Counted from the stretch's first letter, positions 19,439 to 29,689 are shown. The stretch is DNA of 64,000 nucleotides from Gilliamella bombicola (GCF_900094945.1 NZ_FMAQ01000011.1:1-64000); one strand, 5' to 3'. Numbers and translations are program-made. Notes: generated from the letters alone by a model not told the origin.

Positions 19439-20398
19439 ATGCAAAATAATGAAACAACGATCAGAAGCTCAAAATATCGTGATGCAGATAAAACACGCTT
19501 AATCCCAACAATCACATTAGAAGATGCAGCGCCACTTAAAAAACCTGAATGGATGCGAATTAAATTATCTGCTCACTCTGATAATATTGCGCATATCAAA
19601 AACACCATGCGTAAACATGGTTTGCATTCAGTTTGTGAAGAAGCCTCTTGCCCCAATTTAGCTGAATGCTTTAACCATGGTACAGCCACTTTTATGATTT
19701 TGGGTGATATTTGTACTCGCCGTTGTCCATTTTGTGATGTTGCCCACGGCAGACCATTACCGCCAGATCGCGAAGAACCCATAAAACTAGCTAAAACAAT
19801 TCAAGAGATGAAGTTACGCTATGTTGTTATTACTTCTGTAGATAGGGATGATTTAAAAGATGGTGGTGCCAGTCATTTTGCCTCTTGTACTCAAGAAATC
19901 CGAACCTTAAACCCCAATATAAAAGTTGAGACACTCACTCCCGACTTTCGTGGCTGTATTGATGAAGCAATTGAAGTGTTAAGTGCTAATCCACCTGATG
20001 TGTTTAATCATAACTTAGAAAATATCCCACGTTTATATAAAAAGATCCGCCCTGGAGCTAACTATGAAGGATCACTCAAATTACTGGCAGCGTTTAAAGC
20101 TCGACACCCTCAGATTCCGACAAAATCTGGATTGATGGTTGGGCTGGGTGAAACAAACGAAGAGTTAATTCAAGTATTAAAAGATTTACGTAGTCATGGT
20201 GTAACTATGTTGACGCTAGGTCAATATTTGCAACCAAGCAAATATCATTTACCGGTTGAACGTTATGTGTCACCACAAGAATTTGAAGAATTGAAGCAAA
20301 CAGCATTAAATATGGGCTTTACTCATGCAGCTTGTGGACCATTTGTACGTTCATCTTATCATGCTGATTTACAGGCAATGGGTAAAGAGGTGAAGTAA
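19439..20398 (+). CDS. lipA: Lipoyl synthase
   Basis: This radical-SAM enzyme inserts two sulfurs into protein-bound octanoate. It shows both iron-sulfur sites: the auxiliary cluster cysteines C66, C71 and C77 ([12 protein letters not shown]) and the radical-SAM C92-x3-C96-x2-C99. The family C-terminal R-S-S-Y-H motif is present. It is cotranscribed with lipB, and the pair sits divergent from the pyruvate dehydrogenase operon whose E2 it modifies. Confidence 0.97.
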   Translation: MQNNETTIRSSKYRDADKTRLIPTITLEDAAPLKKPEWMRIKLSAHSDNIAHIKNTMRKHGLHSVCEEASCPNLAECFNHGTATFMILGDICTRRCPFCDVAHGRPLPPDREEPIKLAKTIQEMKLRYVVITSVDRDDLKDGGASHFASCTQEIRTLNPNIKVETLTPDFRGCIDEAIEVLSANPPDVFNHNLENIPRLYKKIRPGANYEGSLKLLAAFKARHPQIPTKSGLMVGLGETNEELIQVLKDLRSHGVTMLTLGQYLQPSKYHLPVERYVSPQEFEELKQTALNMGFTHAACGPFVRSSYHADLQAMGKEVK

Positions 20399-20442
20399 TC
20401 TTCACCCTATTTTTTTATTGTTCGTTCTACTCAAAAACTAAA

Positions 20443-22215
20443 TCAATTATCTACGACCATAAAACGGCGATTTTCAGTGACTATTTGCAAAAAGACCGGC
20501 AAGCTGATTTTTTCGCCTTTTTGTAATTTACCATTAAGATCATAAATTTTAGAACGACCAAAGGCATCTAAAACCACTGTTTTATCATCATAAAGTGCAG
20601 CGATCATATTTTCATCACCAGCAACTAACCATTGTCTAGGTTTAAAGTTAAATAAATTTTCACATTGGCTATACTGCTGTGGCGGTGTTGTGACATAAAA
20701 TACGTCTTGCATTAATGTACACATAATATCAGTTTGCGAAGTTGCTTGCGTTATTTGTGCGCTTCCTTTATTTGTCCATGACATAATCAAAGGAACTTTT
20801 AATGCTTCGCGATTAAAGTCTTTATCTGTATTACGTAATGCTATTTTTTTCGCTTCATCAATTTTAATATCATTCGTACCTGTAATTATAATAACCGTAT
20901 TATCATAGGCATTAGATAATCTTAAATAAGCAATTAATGACTCAATATACTGATCTAATTTTTTCGCTTCAGATTGAAGAGTTGATATCGACACTTTTTT
21001 ATTTTTATCAAACATTGAATATTGGATTATAGAAAATAAAGGTGCATGATTATCAAGACTATTCTGTTCTTCATGCCACTTCATCCAGTTTTCAGTTATT
21101 TGTTTATTAGACTCTCTTTTAGATTCTGGTATTGAGAAATTAGATAACAAAGCCGAACGATATAAAGGTTCAGCAAAACCGTCTACTGAAAATAATCCTA
21201 GATTATAGCGTTGTTTAGTAACAACTTCGAGCAATACGGATGGCTTATGCCCAACCAAAATACTATTATAGTAATTAGGATCTAATCCATAAAATAATGA
21301 AAAATCATTCAAATAAGATTGATTACTTGCACCATAATGATTAGTAAAAGCAATATTATCTTGAGAAAATTCATTTAACCACGGCATATATTTTGTCAAT
21401 AAATCAACATTCAACCCATCAATAACAATCATTAGTACATTGTTTTTTGGTGGTTGCTGATCATAAACAATTCGTCCCAACGGATATTCAATTGTCATCG
21501 CAAAAGGGTTTCCTTCTTGCGTAACACGATCCCGATAACCGTTTTCTTTCATAAAACCATAACGTTCAAGAAAATGGCGGGCAGTCAAAGGATAAGAAAG
21601 CGGCAAGCTTGCTCGCTGCATAGTAATGGGTCGATAAAAATTAGCATCAGCCCAGCTATGAATCAAATGCGAGGCAACAAAGCAAACAATAAAAACAATC
21701 ACTATTGGTTTTGCATAGCGTTTGCGTTTACTTAAGCTACGTAGTTTTTTCCAGCTCCATAATGAAAATAAAATCTCAATCAATAAAATAAATGGAATAG
21801 CAATAAATACCGTACTTAAATAAGAAACATTTTGTGCTGAAAATAATTGCCAAATCGACAAATTCAGATGCATTCTGAAACGCGAAAAAACCTCAATATC
21901 AATAAGCAATAATGAAAGACCGACTGTTGCAAAAGCCGTTGCAATAATCCTTTGCCATCGAGAAGAATGAATAAAAAAACTTAACGGAAAAAGTAAAATT
22001 AGATAAGCGATAAAAGTCAAATAACTAAAATGACCAATTGCACTGATAATGGCATAAAATCGCCCCATAAAAGTACGAGGCCAATCTGCAATAAGTAAAT
22101 ATTGACTACCAAGCAAAATTACAACAAAAATATTAAACAACGTAAACCAATGTCCCCAGCTAACAATTTGTGAGGCACGATCGTCTTTGAAGTAAGTATT
22201 TTTGATTTTGAGCAT
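20443..22215 (-). CDS. yejM: Inner-membrane LPS-regulation protein YejM (PbgA/LapC)
   Basis: The N-terminal third has about five transmembrane segments (residues roughly 20-190), and a periplasmic sulfatase-like hydrolase-fold domain follows (from about 255, V-L-M-I-V-I-D-G-L-N). YejM/PbgA/LapC senses LPS and controls LpxC turnover through LapB in enterobacteria. The 590-residue length matches. It converges on lipA with only 44 bp between stops. E. coli has the small yejL upstream; I do not see it here. Confidence 0.9.
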   Translation of the reverse strand: MLKIKNTYFKDDRASQIVSWGHWFTLFNIFVVILLGSQYLLIADWPRTFMGRFYAIISAIGHFSYLTFIAYLILLFPLSFFIHSSRWQRIIATAFATVGLSLLLIDIEVFSRFRMHLNLSIWQLFSAQNVSYLSTVFIAIPFILLIEILFSLWSWKKLRSLSKRKRYAKPIVIVFIVCFVASHLIHSWADANFYRPITMQRASLPLSYPLTARHFLERYGFMKENGYRDRVTQEGNPFAMTIEYPLGRIVYDQQPPKNNVLMIVIDGLNVDLLTKYMPWLNEFSQDNIAFTNHYGASNQSYLNDFSLFYGLDPNYYNSILVGHKPSVLLEVVTKQRYNLGLFSVDGFAEPLYRSALLSNFSIPESKRESNKQITENWMKWHEEQNSLDNHAPLFSIIQYSMFDKNKKVSISTLQSEAKKLDQYIESLIAYLRLSNAYDNTVIIITGTNDIKIDEAKKIALRNTDKDFNREALKVPLIMSWTNKGSAQITQATSQTDIMCTLMQDVFYVTTPPQQYSQCENLFNFKPRQWLVAGDENMIAALYDDKTVVLDAFGRSKIYDLNGKLQKGEKISLPVFLQIVTENRRFMVVDN

Positions 22216-22404
22216 GTTTAGTCGTTGATAATGATGATAGTGAAGTTAAATAAACAATAGGGTTTGGCCTAGTTTACCTGATTTTAAAAAATCTTTCTGT
22301 AATTTTTTTATTTGTTAGCACAAAGATTTTGGTAATCTGTTGGCGATACATCGGATACTTGTTATAATTTCAAGATAAAATAAGCTAACAAAAAGACAAT
22401 AATT

Positions 22405-24177
22405 TTGGCCATTACACAACTCAACGCACAACAGATCCAACCTGATTTATCTCATATTTCTAAACTCAGAAACACAACTAATACTTCAACGGTATTAGCG
22501 TCAGAAAAATCAGAACATTTACTTATGTGGCAACCTCGTGTCGCTTCTGCCTTGTCGCTATTATGTCCTACCAAAAGAGTATGTTATAGCCCACGTTTTA
22601 TGTTGCTTAAAGCACCTGAAAGCGAACTCTTTTTTGATTTATTCCAGCATGCCATTAAATGTGATTTACCTTCATCCCCACTGGGTTACAGTTATTTTTT
22701 TAGCGAAAACAAAATTACACTAACCGAAGCAAAAAGCAAACAAGATAATTTTGCAGCTCAAGATAATTGTTTATTTGCATCTTCTATTGATGCTGAAAAA
22801 CTTTTTGGTTGTGTTAGACAACCAGAAAATGGTCCAATAAAATTACAAGCAGGACTGGTTCATCGTGCTAATGGTGGCGTTTTAATTTTAGGTCTTCGCT
22901 CTCTCCTTAGCCAACCATCGCTATGGACAAAGCTAAAGCAAATGGTAATAAAACAAGAATTTGAGTGGGTTTCAGCTGACGAATCTCACCCTTTACCTTT
23001 ATCTATTCCGCCTATGCCACTTGATTTACGTGTCATTTTAGTCGGGGATAGATTAAGTTTAGCCGAATTACAAGATTTCGAACCTGAATTTTATTCAACA
23101 TCTATTTATACTGAATTTGAAAATGAATTACAGATCAAATCACCCGAACAACTTGAACACTGGATTAAGTACTTAAAATTTATTGCCAATAAACAGCAAT
23201 TACCTGATATTGATACCTCAGCTTTTGCAAAAATTTACAAAGAAGCAACACGCTATACTGGTGATCAATATTACCTAACACTTTCGGTCGACTGGATTAA
23301 TTCGCTATTAGTCAATGCGACTCATTTTATGCAAAATAGTGTAATTGACGAATCAGCGATCACAACGGCAATAAAACAAAAATTATGGCAAGAAAATTAT
23401 TTGCACGAGCGACTACACGATGAGATTTTTAGCAATCAGATAATGATTAACACTAAAGATCAAGTCGTTGGTCAAATAAATGGCTTATCAGTCATTGAAT
23501 ACCCAGGACATCCAAAAGCTATAGGTGAACCAACACGTTTAAGTTGCCTTATCCATTTTGGCGATGGTGAGCTAATTGATATTGAACGCAAAACAGAATT
23601 AGCCGGTAATATTCATTCAAAAGGCATGATGATAATGCAAGCATTTATTATGTCGGAATTTGCGATTCATCACCAATTACCTTTTTCAACTTCTTTAGTA
23701 TTTGAACAGTCCTACAGTGAAATTGATGGTGACAGTGCTTCGCTTGCAGGGCTTTGTGCAATCATTAGCGCGTTATCCCAACAACCTATCGATCAGCAAT
23801 TGGCTATAACTGGTTCAGTCGATCAATTTGGTCATGTTCAAGCAATTGGTGGAGTGAATGAAAAAATTGAAGGATTTTTTGCTGTTTGTCAGCATCAAGG
23901 TTTAACAGGTGCACAAGGTGTAATCATACCTGCCACAAATCAGCGCCATTTAAGTTTAAGTGATGAAGTTATTGAAGCTATTGAACAAGATAAGTTTTCA
24001 ATATGGACAGTTGAACATATTGCCGATGCTCTTTATTTGCTGACAGGTATTCCGTATAAAGATAAAAGTGGTATTAATCTTTACCAATTAATTCATGCAC
24101 GTATGCAGGCAGTATTATTACAAGACAAAAAACAAGATAGTTGGCTAAGTAAATGGCAAAAATATTGCAAAAAGTGA
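22405..24177 (+). CDS. Lon-family protease-like protein LonH (YcbZ type)
   Basis: The 590-residue protein matches E. coli YcbZ along its length. The C-terminal Lon protease domain has the Ser-Lys dyad: Ser444 in D-G-D-S-A-S and Lys487 in G-G-V-N-E-K-I-E-G. The N-terminal part keeps the A-N-G-G-V-L-I-L-G-L-R segment of a degenerate AAA module. The start is a TTG at 22405, chosen because the following M-A-I-T-Q-L aligns with the YcbZ N-terminus. fabA lies 116 bp downstream, the same neighbour as in E. coli. Substrates of this family are poorly defined. Confidence 0.88.
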   Translation: MAITQLNAQQIQPDLSHISKLRNTTNTSTVLASEKSEHLLMWQPRVASALSLLCPTKRVCYSPRFMLLKAPESELFFDLFQHAIKCDLPSSPLGYSYFFSENKITLTEAKSKQDNFAAQDNCLFASSIDAEKLFGCVRQPENGPIKLQAGLVHRANGGVLILGLRSLLSQPSLWTKLKQMVIKQEFEWVSADESHPLPLSIPPMPLDLRVILVGDRLSLAELQDFEPEFYSTSIYTEFENELQIKSPEQLEHWIKYLKFIANKQQLPDIDTSAFAKIYKEATRYTGDQYYLTLSVDWINSLLVNATHFMQNSVIDESAITTAIKQKLWQENYLHERLHDEIFSNQIMINTKDQVVGQINGLSVIEYPGHPKAIGEPTRLSCLIHFGDGELIDIERKTELAGNIHSKGMMIMQAFIMSEFAIHHQLPFSTSLVFEQSYSEIDGDSASLAGLCAIISALSQQPIDQQLAITGSVDQFGHVQAIGGVNEKIEGFFAVCQHQGLTGAQGVIIPATNQRHLSLSDEVIEAIEQDKFSIWTVEHIADALYLLTGIPYKDKSGINLYQLIHARMQAVLLQDKKQDSWLSKWQKYCKK

Positions 24178-24293
24178 CAATACCCAATAAACTTTAGCCC
24201 AAAATTTTATTCATTATGGAATAAAAAAGGACGCTAGGTAACTTTTAATTTTTCAAAGCATGTTTTAATTTACATTAAATAAAAGGTTTTTTT

Positions 24294-24815
24294 ATGACAT
24301 TTGAACGTAAATCATCGTACGATAAAGCAGATTTAATTAAATCAGGAAATAATGAATTATTTGGCCATGATGGCCCGCCATTACCATCTGATTTAATGTT
24401 AATGATGGATCGCGTTATCGAGATGAATGAAAACGGTGGTAATTTTGGTAAAGGTTTTGTCGAGGCCGAACTTGATATTAATCCTGATTTATGGTTTTTT
24501 AAATGTCATTTTAAAAACGATCCAGTTATGCCTGGTTGTTTAGGGCTTGACGCTATGTGGCAACTAGTTGGATTCTATTTAGGTTGGATTGGCGGCAAAG
24601 GTAAAGGACGGGCTTTAGGTGTTGGTGAGGTTAAATTCACTGGACAAGTGTTACCAAGCAATAAAAAAGTAACCTATAAAATCCATTTTAAACGCGTAAT
24701 TAATCGTAAATTGATTATGGGTATTGGTGATGGTGAAGTTTTTGTTGATGGGAAACTCATTTATCAAGCATCTGATTTAAAAGTAGGTCTATTTCAAGAT
24801 ACCAACTCATTTTAA
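24294..24815 (+). CDS. fabA: 3-hydroxydecanoyl-[ACP] dehydratase/isomerase
   Basis: FabA introduces the cis double bond of anaerobic unsaturated fatty acid synthesis. His72 ([13 protein letters not shown]) and Asp86 (L-G-L-D-A-M-W-Q) form the active site. The 173-residue length is standard. No clear FadR or FabR operator was recognised upstream. Confidence 0.96.
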   Translation: MTFERKSSYDKADLIKSGNNELFGHDGPPLPSDLMLMMDRVIEMNENGGNFGKGFVEAELDINPDLWFFKCHFKNDPVMPGCLGLDAMWQLVGFYLGWIGGKGKGRALGVGEVKFTGQVLPSNKKVTYKIHFKRVINRKLIMGIGDGEVFVDGKLIYQASDLKVGLFQDTNSF

Positions 24816-24840
24816 TTTAACGTTATCCCCCTCCCTCTTG

Positions 24841-24869
24841 TCAGCTTTACTCTATATGAGTAAGGCTGA
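24841..24869 (+). terminator. Probable fabA terminator
   Basis: A 12-bp stem with one G-U pair (24841-24852 with 24858-24869) and a 5-nt loop is followed by an AT-rich stretch and a T5 run a few bases later. Confidence 0.5.
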
Positions 24870-25013
24870 ATATTATGGTTTTTCTTATCATGTTCAAAAC
24901 ATAAGTAATTCCTAAATAACTAATTAATTTTTAAATAAAAAGAACGTCTCAGTTTACTGAGTTTCAATAATCAATGTATAATACTACAAATTTTTTGTCT
25001 TCTCTTATTAATA

Positions 25014-25496
25014 ATGAATCACTTAAAACGTTTATTTGTTTGTATTATTTTATTTTGTTTCTCAAATACATTAGTTTATGCTGATTTCAGCGGTAAAGTT
25101 GTTAAAGTGATTGACGGCGATACGGTAGATATTTTAACTGTCAAAAAACAAAAAGTCCGTGTTCGTTTACTTGATATCGATGCCCCAGAAAGCGGGCAAG
25201 CTTATGGTAATGCATCCCGTAAATATTTAGCATCCCTTATTGCGGGTAAAAATGTGTTTGTGAAAGAAAACCAAAAAGATGTTTATACAAGAACTTTAGG
25301 CACCATTTTCTTAAATAAAATCAATATCAATACCAAAATGGTCGAAAATGGTTATGCTTGGGCGTATCGTTATCACAACGTAGCTAATAATAAAATAATG
25401 GTAAAATTAGAAATAAATGCTAAACAAAACAAAAAAGGACTATGGAAAGATAAACATCCAATAGCCCCTTGGGATTTTCGTCATAACAAACGTTAA
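25014..25496 (+). CDS. Secreted thermonuclease-like nuclease (SNase family)
   Basis: A signal peptide (residues 1-23, hydrophobic core I-I-L-F-C-F, cleavage near V-Y-A) precedes a staphylococcal nuclease domain. Catalytic positions are kept: Asp36 in I-D-G-D-T, Arg51 and Asp56/Glu59 in R-L-L-D-I-D-A-P-E, and Arg93 in D-V-Y-T-R-T. These correspond to D21, R35, D40, E43 and R87 of the S. aureus enzyme. The protein should be a Ca-dependent nuclease in the periplasm or outside the cell, perhaps for DNA scavenging. It converges on the small gene at 25514. Confidence 0.87.
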   Translation: MNHLKRLFVCIILFCFSNTLVYADFSGKVVKVIDGDTVDILTVKKQKVRVRLLDIDAPESGQAYGNASRKYLASLIAGKNVFVKENQKDVYTRTLGTIFLNKININTKMVENGYAWAYRYHNVANNKIMVKLEINAKQNKKGLWKDKHPIAPWDFRHNKR

Positions 25497-25513
25497 ATTA
25501 TATTCTAAAAATC

Positions 25514-25792
25514 TTATTTTTTAAGTAAACTTGCTTCAACTTGTTTAAGTAAATCCAAACCTTGTTTACAAGCTGAGTCTTGATTATCTGCAGACAGTGA
25601 CGAAATTTGTTGTTTACCCATTTCTAAGTTTTGTTTAATCATATCAGATTGTTGTTTAGTTAAAGAGCCTTCAGGGATGGCTTTGACTAAACCGTCAACT
25701 TTATCAAAATAGGTTTTACAAGATTCAGGTAGATCCGCCATAGAAATTGCAGAAAAACCTAATAACGCAACGGATAATAATAACTTTTTCAT
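25514..25792 (-). CDS. Small exported protein, DUF5339-like
   Basis: The 92-residue protein has a signal peptide (about 1-19, ending S-M-A) and a helical mature part. Two cysteines, C-K-T-Y-F near the mature start and S-A-C-K-Q-G-L later, could form a disulfide in the periplasm. The pattern resembles small periplasmic proteins grouped as DUF5339, which is recalled with moderate certainty. Its function is unknown. GGAAAG lies close upstream of the ATG. Confidence 0.65.
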   Translation of the reverse strand: MKKLLLSVALLGFSAISMADLPESCKTYFDKVDGLVKAIPEGSLTKQQSDMIKQNLEMGKQQISSLSADNQDSACKQGLDLLKQVEASLLKK

Positions 25793-25905
25793 TTTCTTTC
25801 CTTACATCATAAATTTATTAGAAATATTATTAAAGATGATAATTAATGCTAGAAATAGCCAGAATATGGTAAAAAATTTAATGAGGGAAGTCTATATAAG
25901 AAAAT

Positions 25906-25935
25906 ACCCTATCAGTAAATAGTTACTGATAGGGT
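25906..25935 (-). terminator. Terminator of the cold-shock gene
   Basis: A perfect 13-bp stem with a 4-nt loop ends in ATTTTCTTAT on the minus strand, just downstream of the csp stop codon. Confidence 0.75.
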
Positions 25936-25963
25936 AGAAAATCAAAAAATAAAATTTAAATCA

Positions 25964-26173
25964 TTAGATAATGATAACATCTGCTGCTGCAGGGCCACGA
26001 GGGCTATCTTGAATTGAAAACTCTACTTGTTGGCCTTCACCTAATGTTTTGAAACCGTCACCAGAAATTGCAGAAAAGTGTACAAATACATCTTTGCTAC
26101 CATCAGCAGGAGAAATAAAACCAAAACCTTTACTTTCGTTGAACCATTTAACTTGACCAGTTTTCTTAGACAT
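25964..26173 (-). CDS. cspE: CspA-family cold-shock protein (CspE/CspC-like)
   Basis: This 69-residue OB-fold nucleic-acid chaperone has RNP1 K-G-F-G-F-I and RNP2 V-F-V-H-F. The start [16 protein letters not shown] is close to CspE/CspC, so these constitutive types are likelier than the cold-induced CspA. A long gene-free region of about 300 bp lies upstream, which may hold a long 5' UTR. The exact paralogue is uncertain. Confidence 0.9.
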   Translation of the reverse strand: MSKKTGQVKWFNESKGFGFISPADGSKDVFVHFSAISGDGFKTLGEGQQVEFSIQDSPRGPAAADVIII

Positions 26174-26479
26174 AATAATCTTCCTATAAATAAATTAATC
26201 TCAGCCATTAAAGGCTATATTTAAAAACATAAAACCTAGGTTACTTAATTAACACGAAGAAGAAGATACTGAAGAAAACTAATCTCTAAGACAAAGTAAA
26301 CTACAAACTACATATATCTAAATGTTATAAAATAAATCCGCATGTCATATGCTTAGGTCTATTTACTCATAAAAAAGTAAGTAATGCAAGCAATCTTTTG
26401 AAAAAGATTATTAATAATGAGGAAATAAAAAATTTATAACTTTTAATTCAATGAGATAACATTATCAATTTATGCCCTA
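26174..26479. other. Gene-free region upstream of csp
   Basis: About 306 bp without a credible ORF lies between csp and the end of proC, both on the minus strand. It probably contains the proC 3' end, the csp promoter and a csp 5' UTR. No conserved cold box could be confirmed by eye. Confidence 0.4.
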
Positions 26480-27289
26480 TTACCCCTCTGCCATTTCCTT
26501 TGATTTTTTTATAGCTGCCTCTACCGCATTAATAATTGCAGATCTAAATCCTTTTTCTTCAAGCGCATGAACACCTTCAATAGTCGTACCTGCAGGTGAA
26601 CAGACCATATCTTTTAATTCACCTGGATGTTTACCAGATTCAAGCAGTAGTTTTGCCGATCCCATAACAGCTTGAGCTGCGAATTTGTAAGCTTGAGCTC
26701 TTGATAAACCGCCTTTCACAGCACCATCAGCTAATGCCTCAATAAACATAAAAACAAAGGCAGGAGAAGAACCACTCGCACCAACAACTGCATCAATTAA
26801 ATACTCTGAAACAACTTCTGTTTCACCAATACAATTTAATAATTGTTGAACTATAGACAATTCTTCATCGGTAACCTCAGTATTAGGAGTAATAGAGCAC
26901 ATAGCGGCATTAACAAGTGCTGGCGTATTTGGCATTACTCGAATAATTTTTTGCTCATAACCTACACATTTTGCAATCGTTTTAATGGTAACGCCCGCTG
27001 CAATTGAAATAACGATAGTATTCTTCTTTAATTCTTTTTGAATATCATTAAGTACATCAACAATCACATTAGGTTTAACGGCAACAAATACAATATCAGA
27101 CTCGCGAGCAACCTCTCTTGCAGAATCAAGATTATTAATTGAATAAACCTGATTAAGAACCTGACCTTTTTCTAAATGAGGATCATAAACATACATTTGT
27201 GTTCCAGAAACAATATTGCTCGCTAAAATACCTTGTAATATAGCATTGCCCATATTGCCTAAACCAATAAAACCAATTCGCTGTTCCAT
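26480..27289 (-). CDS. proC: Pyrroline-5-carboxylate reductase
   Basis: ProC catalyses the last step of proline synthesis using NAD(P)H. The N-terminal Rossmann motif is I-G-F-I-G-L-G-N-M-G-N-A-I. V-K-P, V-M-P-N-T-P and the C-terminal S-P-A-G-T-T-I-E-G signature follow. The 269 residues equal the E. coli length. The nearby pilT-like, yggS and yggT genes form a cluster often seen with proC. Confidence 0.96.
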   Translation of the reverse strand: MEQRIGFIGLGNMGNAILQGILASNIVSGTQMYVYDPHLEKGQVLNQVYSINNLDSAREVARESDIVFVAVKPNVIVDVLNDIQKELKKNTIVISIAAGVTIKTIAKCVGYEQKIIRVMPNTPALVNAAMCSITPNTEVTDEELSIVQQLLNCIGETEVVSEYLIDAVVGASGSSPAFVFMFIEALADGAVKGGLSRAQAYKFAAQAVMGSAKLLLESGKHPGELKDMVCSPAGTTIEGVHALEEKGFRSAIINAVEAAIKKSKEMAEG

Positions 27290-27415
27290 TTATTATCCCT
27301 TCTTTTACAAAAGACTATTTGAAAGATTATAAATGATTTTAAATATAAATCTCAAAATTTTGCATTTAAAAATGCAACGCTAACTTTTATAAACTATAAA
27401 CAATAGCAAATAGTG

Positions 27416-28357
27416 TTAACTTTCTGGCATCACTTGCATACCATATTGTTGGCCTGTTTGCATTAGTGAAAAGATTTGTTTGATCTTCCCTTCATTGATT
27501 AAATTACTGACAGCTGGTGTATTGATAAGAATTTCAAATAATGCTTTACGACCATTCTCAGTGGGTACTAACTTTTGACTTATAATTGCTCTTAAATTAT
27601 TTGATAATTGTGTACGAATAAAATTGCGGGAGCTTTCATCAAATACATCAACAATACGATTAATACTTTGAATGGCAGAACACGTATGTAACGTGGCAAA
27701 AACTAAGTGTCCCGTTTCTGCAGCTGTCAATGCAGTTTGGATAGACTTTCTATTGCGCAATTCACCAAGCAATATAATGTCAGGATCTTGCCTTAAAAGA
27801 CTATCAAGCGCATGATCAAAATTCGTAAGTTCTCGCTGCTGAATTAATGAATGTTGATTATGATAAACAAATTCAATAGGATCTTCTAAAGTAAGAATGT
27901 GTTTAAATTGAGTTGAGTTAATATGCTCAATTAATGATGCAAGCGTCGTTGATTTGCCACTTCCTGTGGCTCCCGTGACTAAAATAATCCCGCTTTCATG
28001 CGTTATTAGCTTTTTAAATACCTCGGGGGCACCTATTTCAACTAATTCCGGAATATGGCTTTTGATGATACGAAATACCGCTGAAATACCACGTTGTTGA
28101 TAAAATATATTGATCCTAAAACGCCCTATTTCAGCAGATTGGTAAGATAAATCAATTTGCTTTTCTTGTTGTAATTGTATTTTTTGTGATTCAGTGAGTA
28201 ACGTTAATAGTTCAGCTTCTAAGTCTAAAGGTGATAACTTTTCGTTTGATAAGCATTTTAATTGTCCATTAATGCGAATGCGGGCAACGTCACCACTTGA
28301 AAGGTGCAAATCGGATGCCTTTTGCGTTACACTAAGCGACAATAGTGAATTTAACAT
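27416..28357 (-). CDS. PilT-like ATPase (YggR type)
   Basis: This is a secretion/retraction ATPase. Walker A is G-A-T-G-S-G-K-S-T (about 130-138). The Asp-box T-L-E-D-P-I-E, a Walker B variant I-I-L-L-G-E-L-R-N and the His-box E-T-G-H-L-V-F-A-T-L-H-T follow. The C-terminus stops early, after G-M-Q-V-M-P-E-S, so it is slightly shorter than E. coli YggR. No other type IV pilus genes are in the window. It is divergent from yggS with a short gap. It may act in twitching or pilus retraction with genes elsewhere, or be a relic. Confidence 0.85.
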   Translation of the reverse strand: MLNSLLSLSVTQKASDLHLSSGDVARIRINGQLKCLSNEKLSPLDLEAELLTLLTESQKIQLQQEKQIDLSYQSAEIGRFRINIFYQQRGISAVFRIIKSHIPELVEIGAPEVFKKLITHESGIILVTGATGSGKSTTLASLIEHINSTQFKHILTLEDPIEFVYHNQHSLIQQRELTNFDHALDSLLRQDPDIILLGELRNRKSIQTALTAAETGHLVFATLHTCSAIQSINRIVDVFDESSRNFIRTQLSNNLRAIISQKLVPTENGRKALFEILINTPAVSNLINEGKIKQIFSLMQTGQQYGMQVMPES

Positions 28358-28393
28358 TACATTTGACCTATTAGTTATTAATTGGGAATTAAT

Positions 28394-29095
28394 ATGAATA
28401 CAGTACGTGACAATTTACTCGCCATTAAAAGCAAAATTCAAAAAATAACCGAAAAATGCGAAAGAGATCCCAATACAATCGAACTTATTGCTGTTAGTAA
28501 AACAAAACCCGTGGACTTGATCAAACAAGCAATTGATGCAGGCCAACTTTCTTTTGGTGAAAACTATGTTCAAGAAGGTGTTGAAAAGATCCAGCACTTT
28601 AAACAAAACCTTCCCAATACTCCATTAACGTGGCATTTTATTGGTCCATTACAATCAAACAAAAGCAAATTAGTTGCCGAACACTTCGATTGGATGCATA
28701 CCATTGATCGCTTCAAAATCGCACAACGTTTAAATGACCAGCGCCCTACATCAATGGCTAAATTAAATGTATTAATTCAGGTCAATATTAGCCACGAAGC
28801 AAGTAAATCAGGGATTTTACCTGACCAAGTCGCTGATTTGACTAAGCAAATCCTTACATTACCCAATTTAAAGTTACGCGGTTTAATGGCCATTCCTGAA
28901 ATCGAAAATGATTTTGACAAACAATTACATGTCTTTACCAAAATGCAGGAACTGTTAAATTCTTTACAATCCGACTATCCATTTATGGACACATTATCAA
29001 TGGGTATGAGTAACGACATGAAAGCGGCGATTGTTGCAGGTAGCACAATGGTTCGCATCGGTACGGCAATTTTTGGAGCAAGGCAGTATTTGTGA
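28394..29095 (+). CDS. yggS: YggS, PLP-binding homeostasis protein
   Basis: The protein belongs to the YggS/PROSC family, which binds pyridoxal 5'-phosphate and maintains B6 and amino-acid homeostasis. The PLP-lysine lies in A-V-S-K-T-K-P. F-G-E-N-Y-V-Q-E, W-H-F-I-G-P-L-Q-S-N-K and the C-terminal M-G-M-S-N-D-M family signature are present. ATG 28394 gives 233 residues, the normal size. yggT follows 36 bp later. Confidence 0.94.
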   Translation: MNTVRDNLLAIKSKIQKITEKCERDPNTIELIAVSKTKPVDLIKQAIDAGQLSFGENYVQEGVEKIQHFKQNLPNTPLTWHFIGPLQSNKSKLVAEHFDWMHTIDRFKIAQRLNDQRPTSMAKLNVLIQVNISHEASKSGILPDQVADLTKQILTLPNLKLRGLMAIPEIENDFDKQLHVFTKMQELLNSLQSDYPFMDTLSMGMSNDMKAAIVAGSTMVRIGTAIFGARQYL

Positions 29096-29131
29096 TATAT
29101 TGCCTAGATAGTTTATTTTAAGGAGTGTTGA

Positions 29132-29689
29132 ATGGCATCGCTTTATTTTTTAGGAAAAACCGTTTTAACGATATGCTTATACGTTTTAATTTTGCGCTTA
29201 TGGATGCAACGAGTACGGGTCAATTTCTATAATCCATTTACCCAATTTATTGTCCGAATAACCCAACCAATTATTGCTCCATTACGTAAAGTTATTCCCT
29301 CTATTAAACAGATAGATACAGCTACATGGGTTCTTTTATACTTTTTTGCTTTCATAAAAATTACGTTTATTGGCCATTATGGAATCATCAATAATTTTAG
29401 CTGGCCCGTTGGATATCTTTTATATGCTATTGCTGCCATCGCTCATGCTTTTGGACATCTACTATTTTGGTTATTACTATTTAGAGCAATTTTAAGCTGG
29501 GTAAGCCGAGGACAATCGAATGCTGATGAGTTGCTTGCACAGCTAACAGAACCATTTATAGCACCAATTCGACGCATCGTACCACCTATTGGTATGATCG
29601 ATATTTCATTTATGATTTTTGTATTTATTTTGATGTTTTTAAATATGTTTGCTATCGATATTGTTGGGGATTTATGGCTTGTACTTTAA
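29132..29689 (+). CDS. yggT: YggT-family membrane protein
   Basis: The protein has two tandem YGGT domains, each with a hydrophobic segment followed by N-P-F-T-Q-F or T-E-P-F-I-A-P-I-R-R. About four to five membrane helices are predicted by eye. The family has a suggested role in osmotic or ion homeostasis, but no reaction is known. TAAGGAG precedes the ATG. It is cotranscribed with yggS. Confidence 0.9.
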   Translation: MASLYFLGKTVLTICLYVLILRLWMQRVRVNFYNPFTQFIVRITQPIIAPLRKVIPSIKQIDTATWVLLYFFAFIKITFIGHYGIINNFSWPVGYLLYAIAAIAHAFGHLLFWLLLFRAILSWVSRGQSNADELLAQLTEPFIAPIRRIVPPIGMIDISFMIFVFILMFLNMFAIDIVGDLWLVL

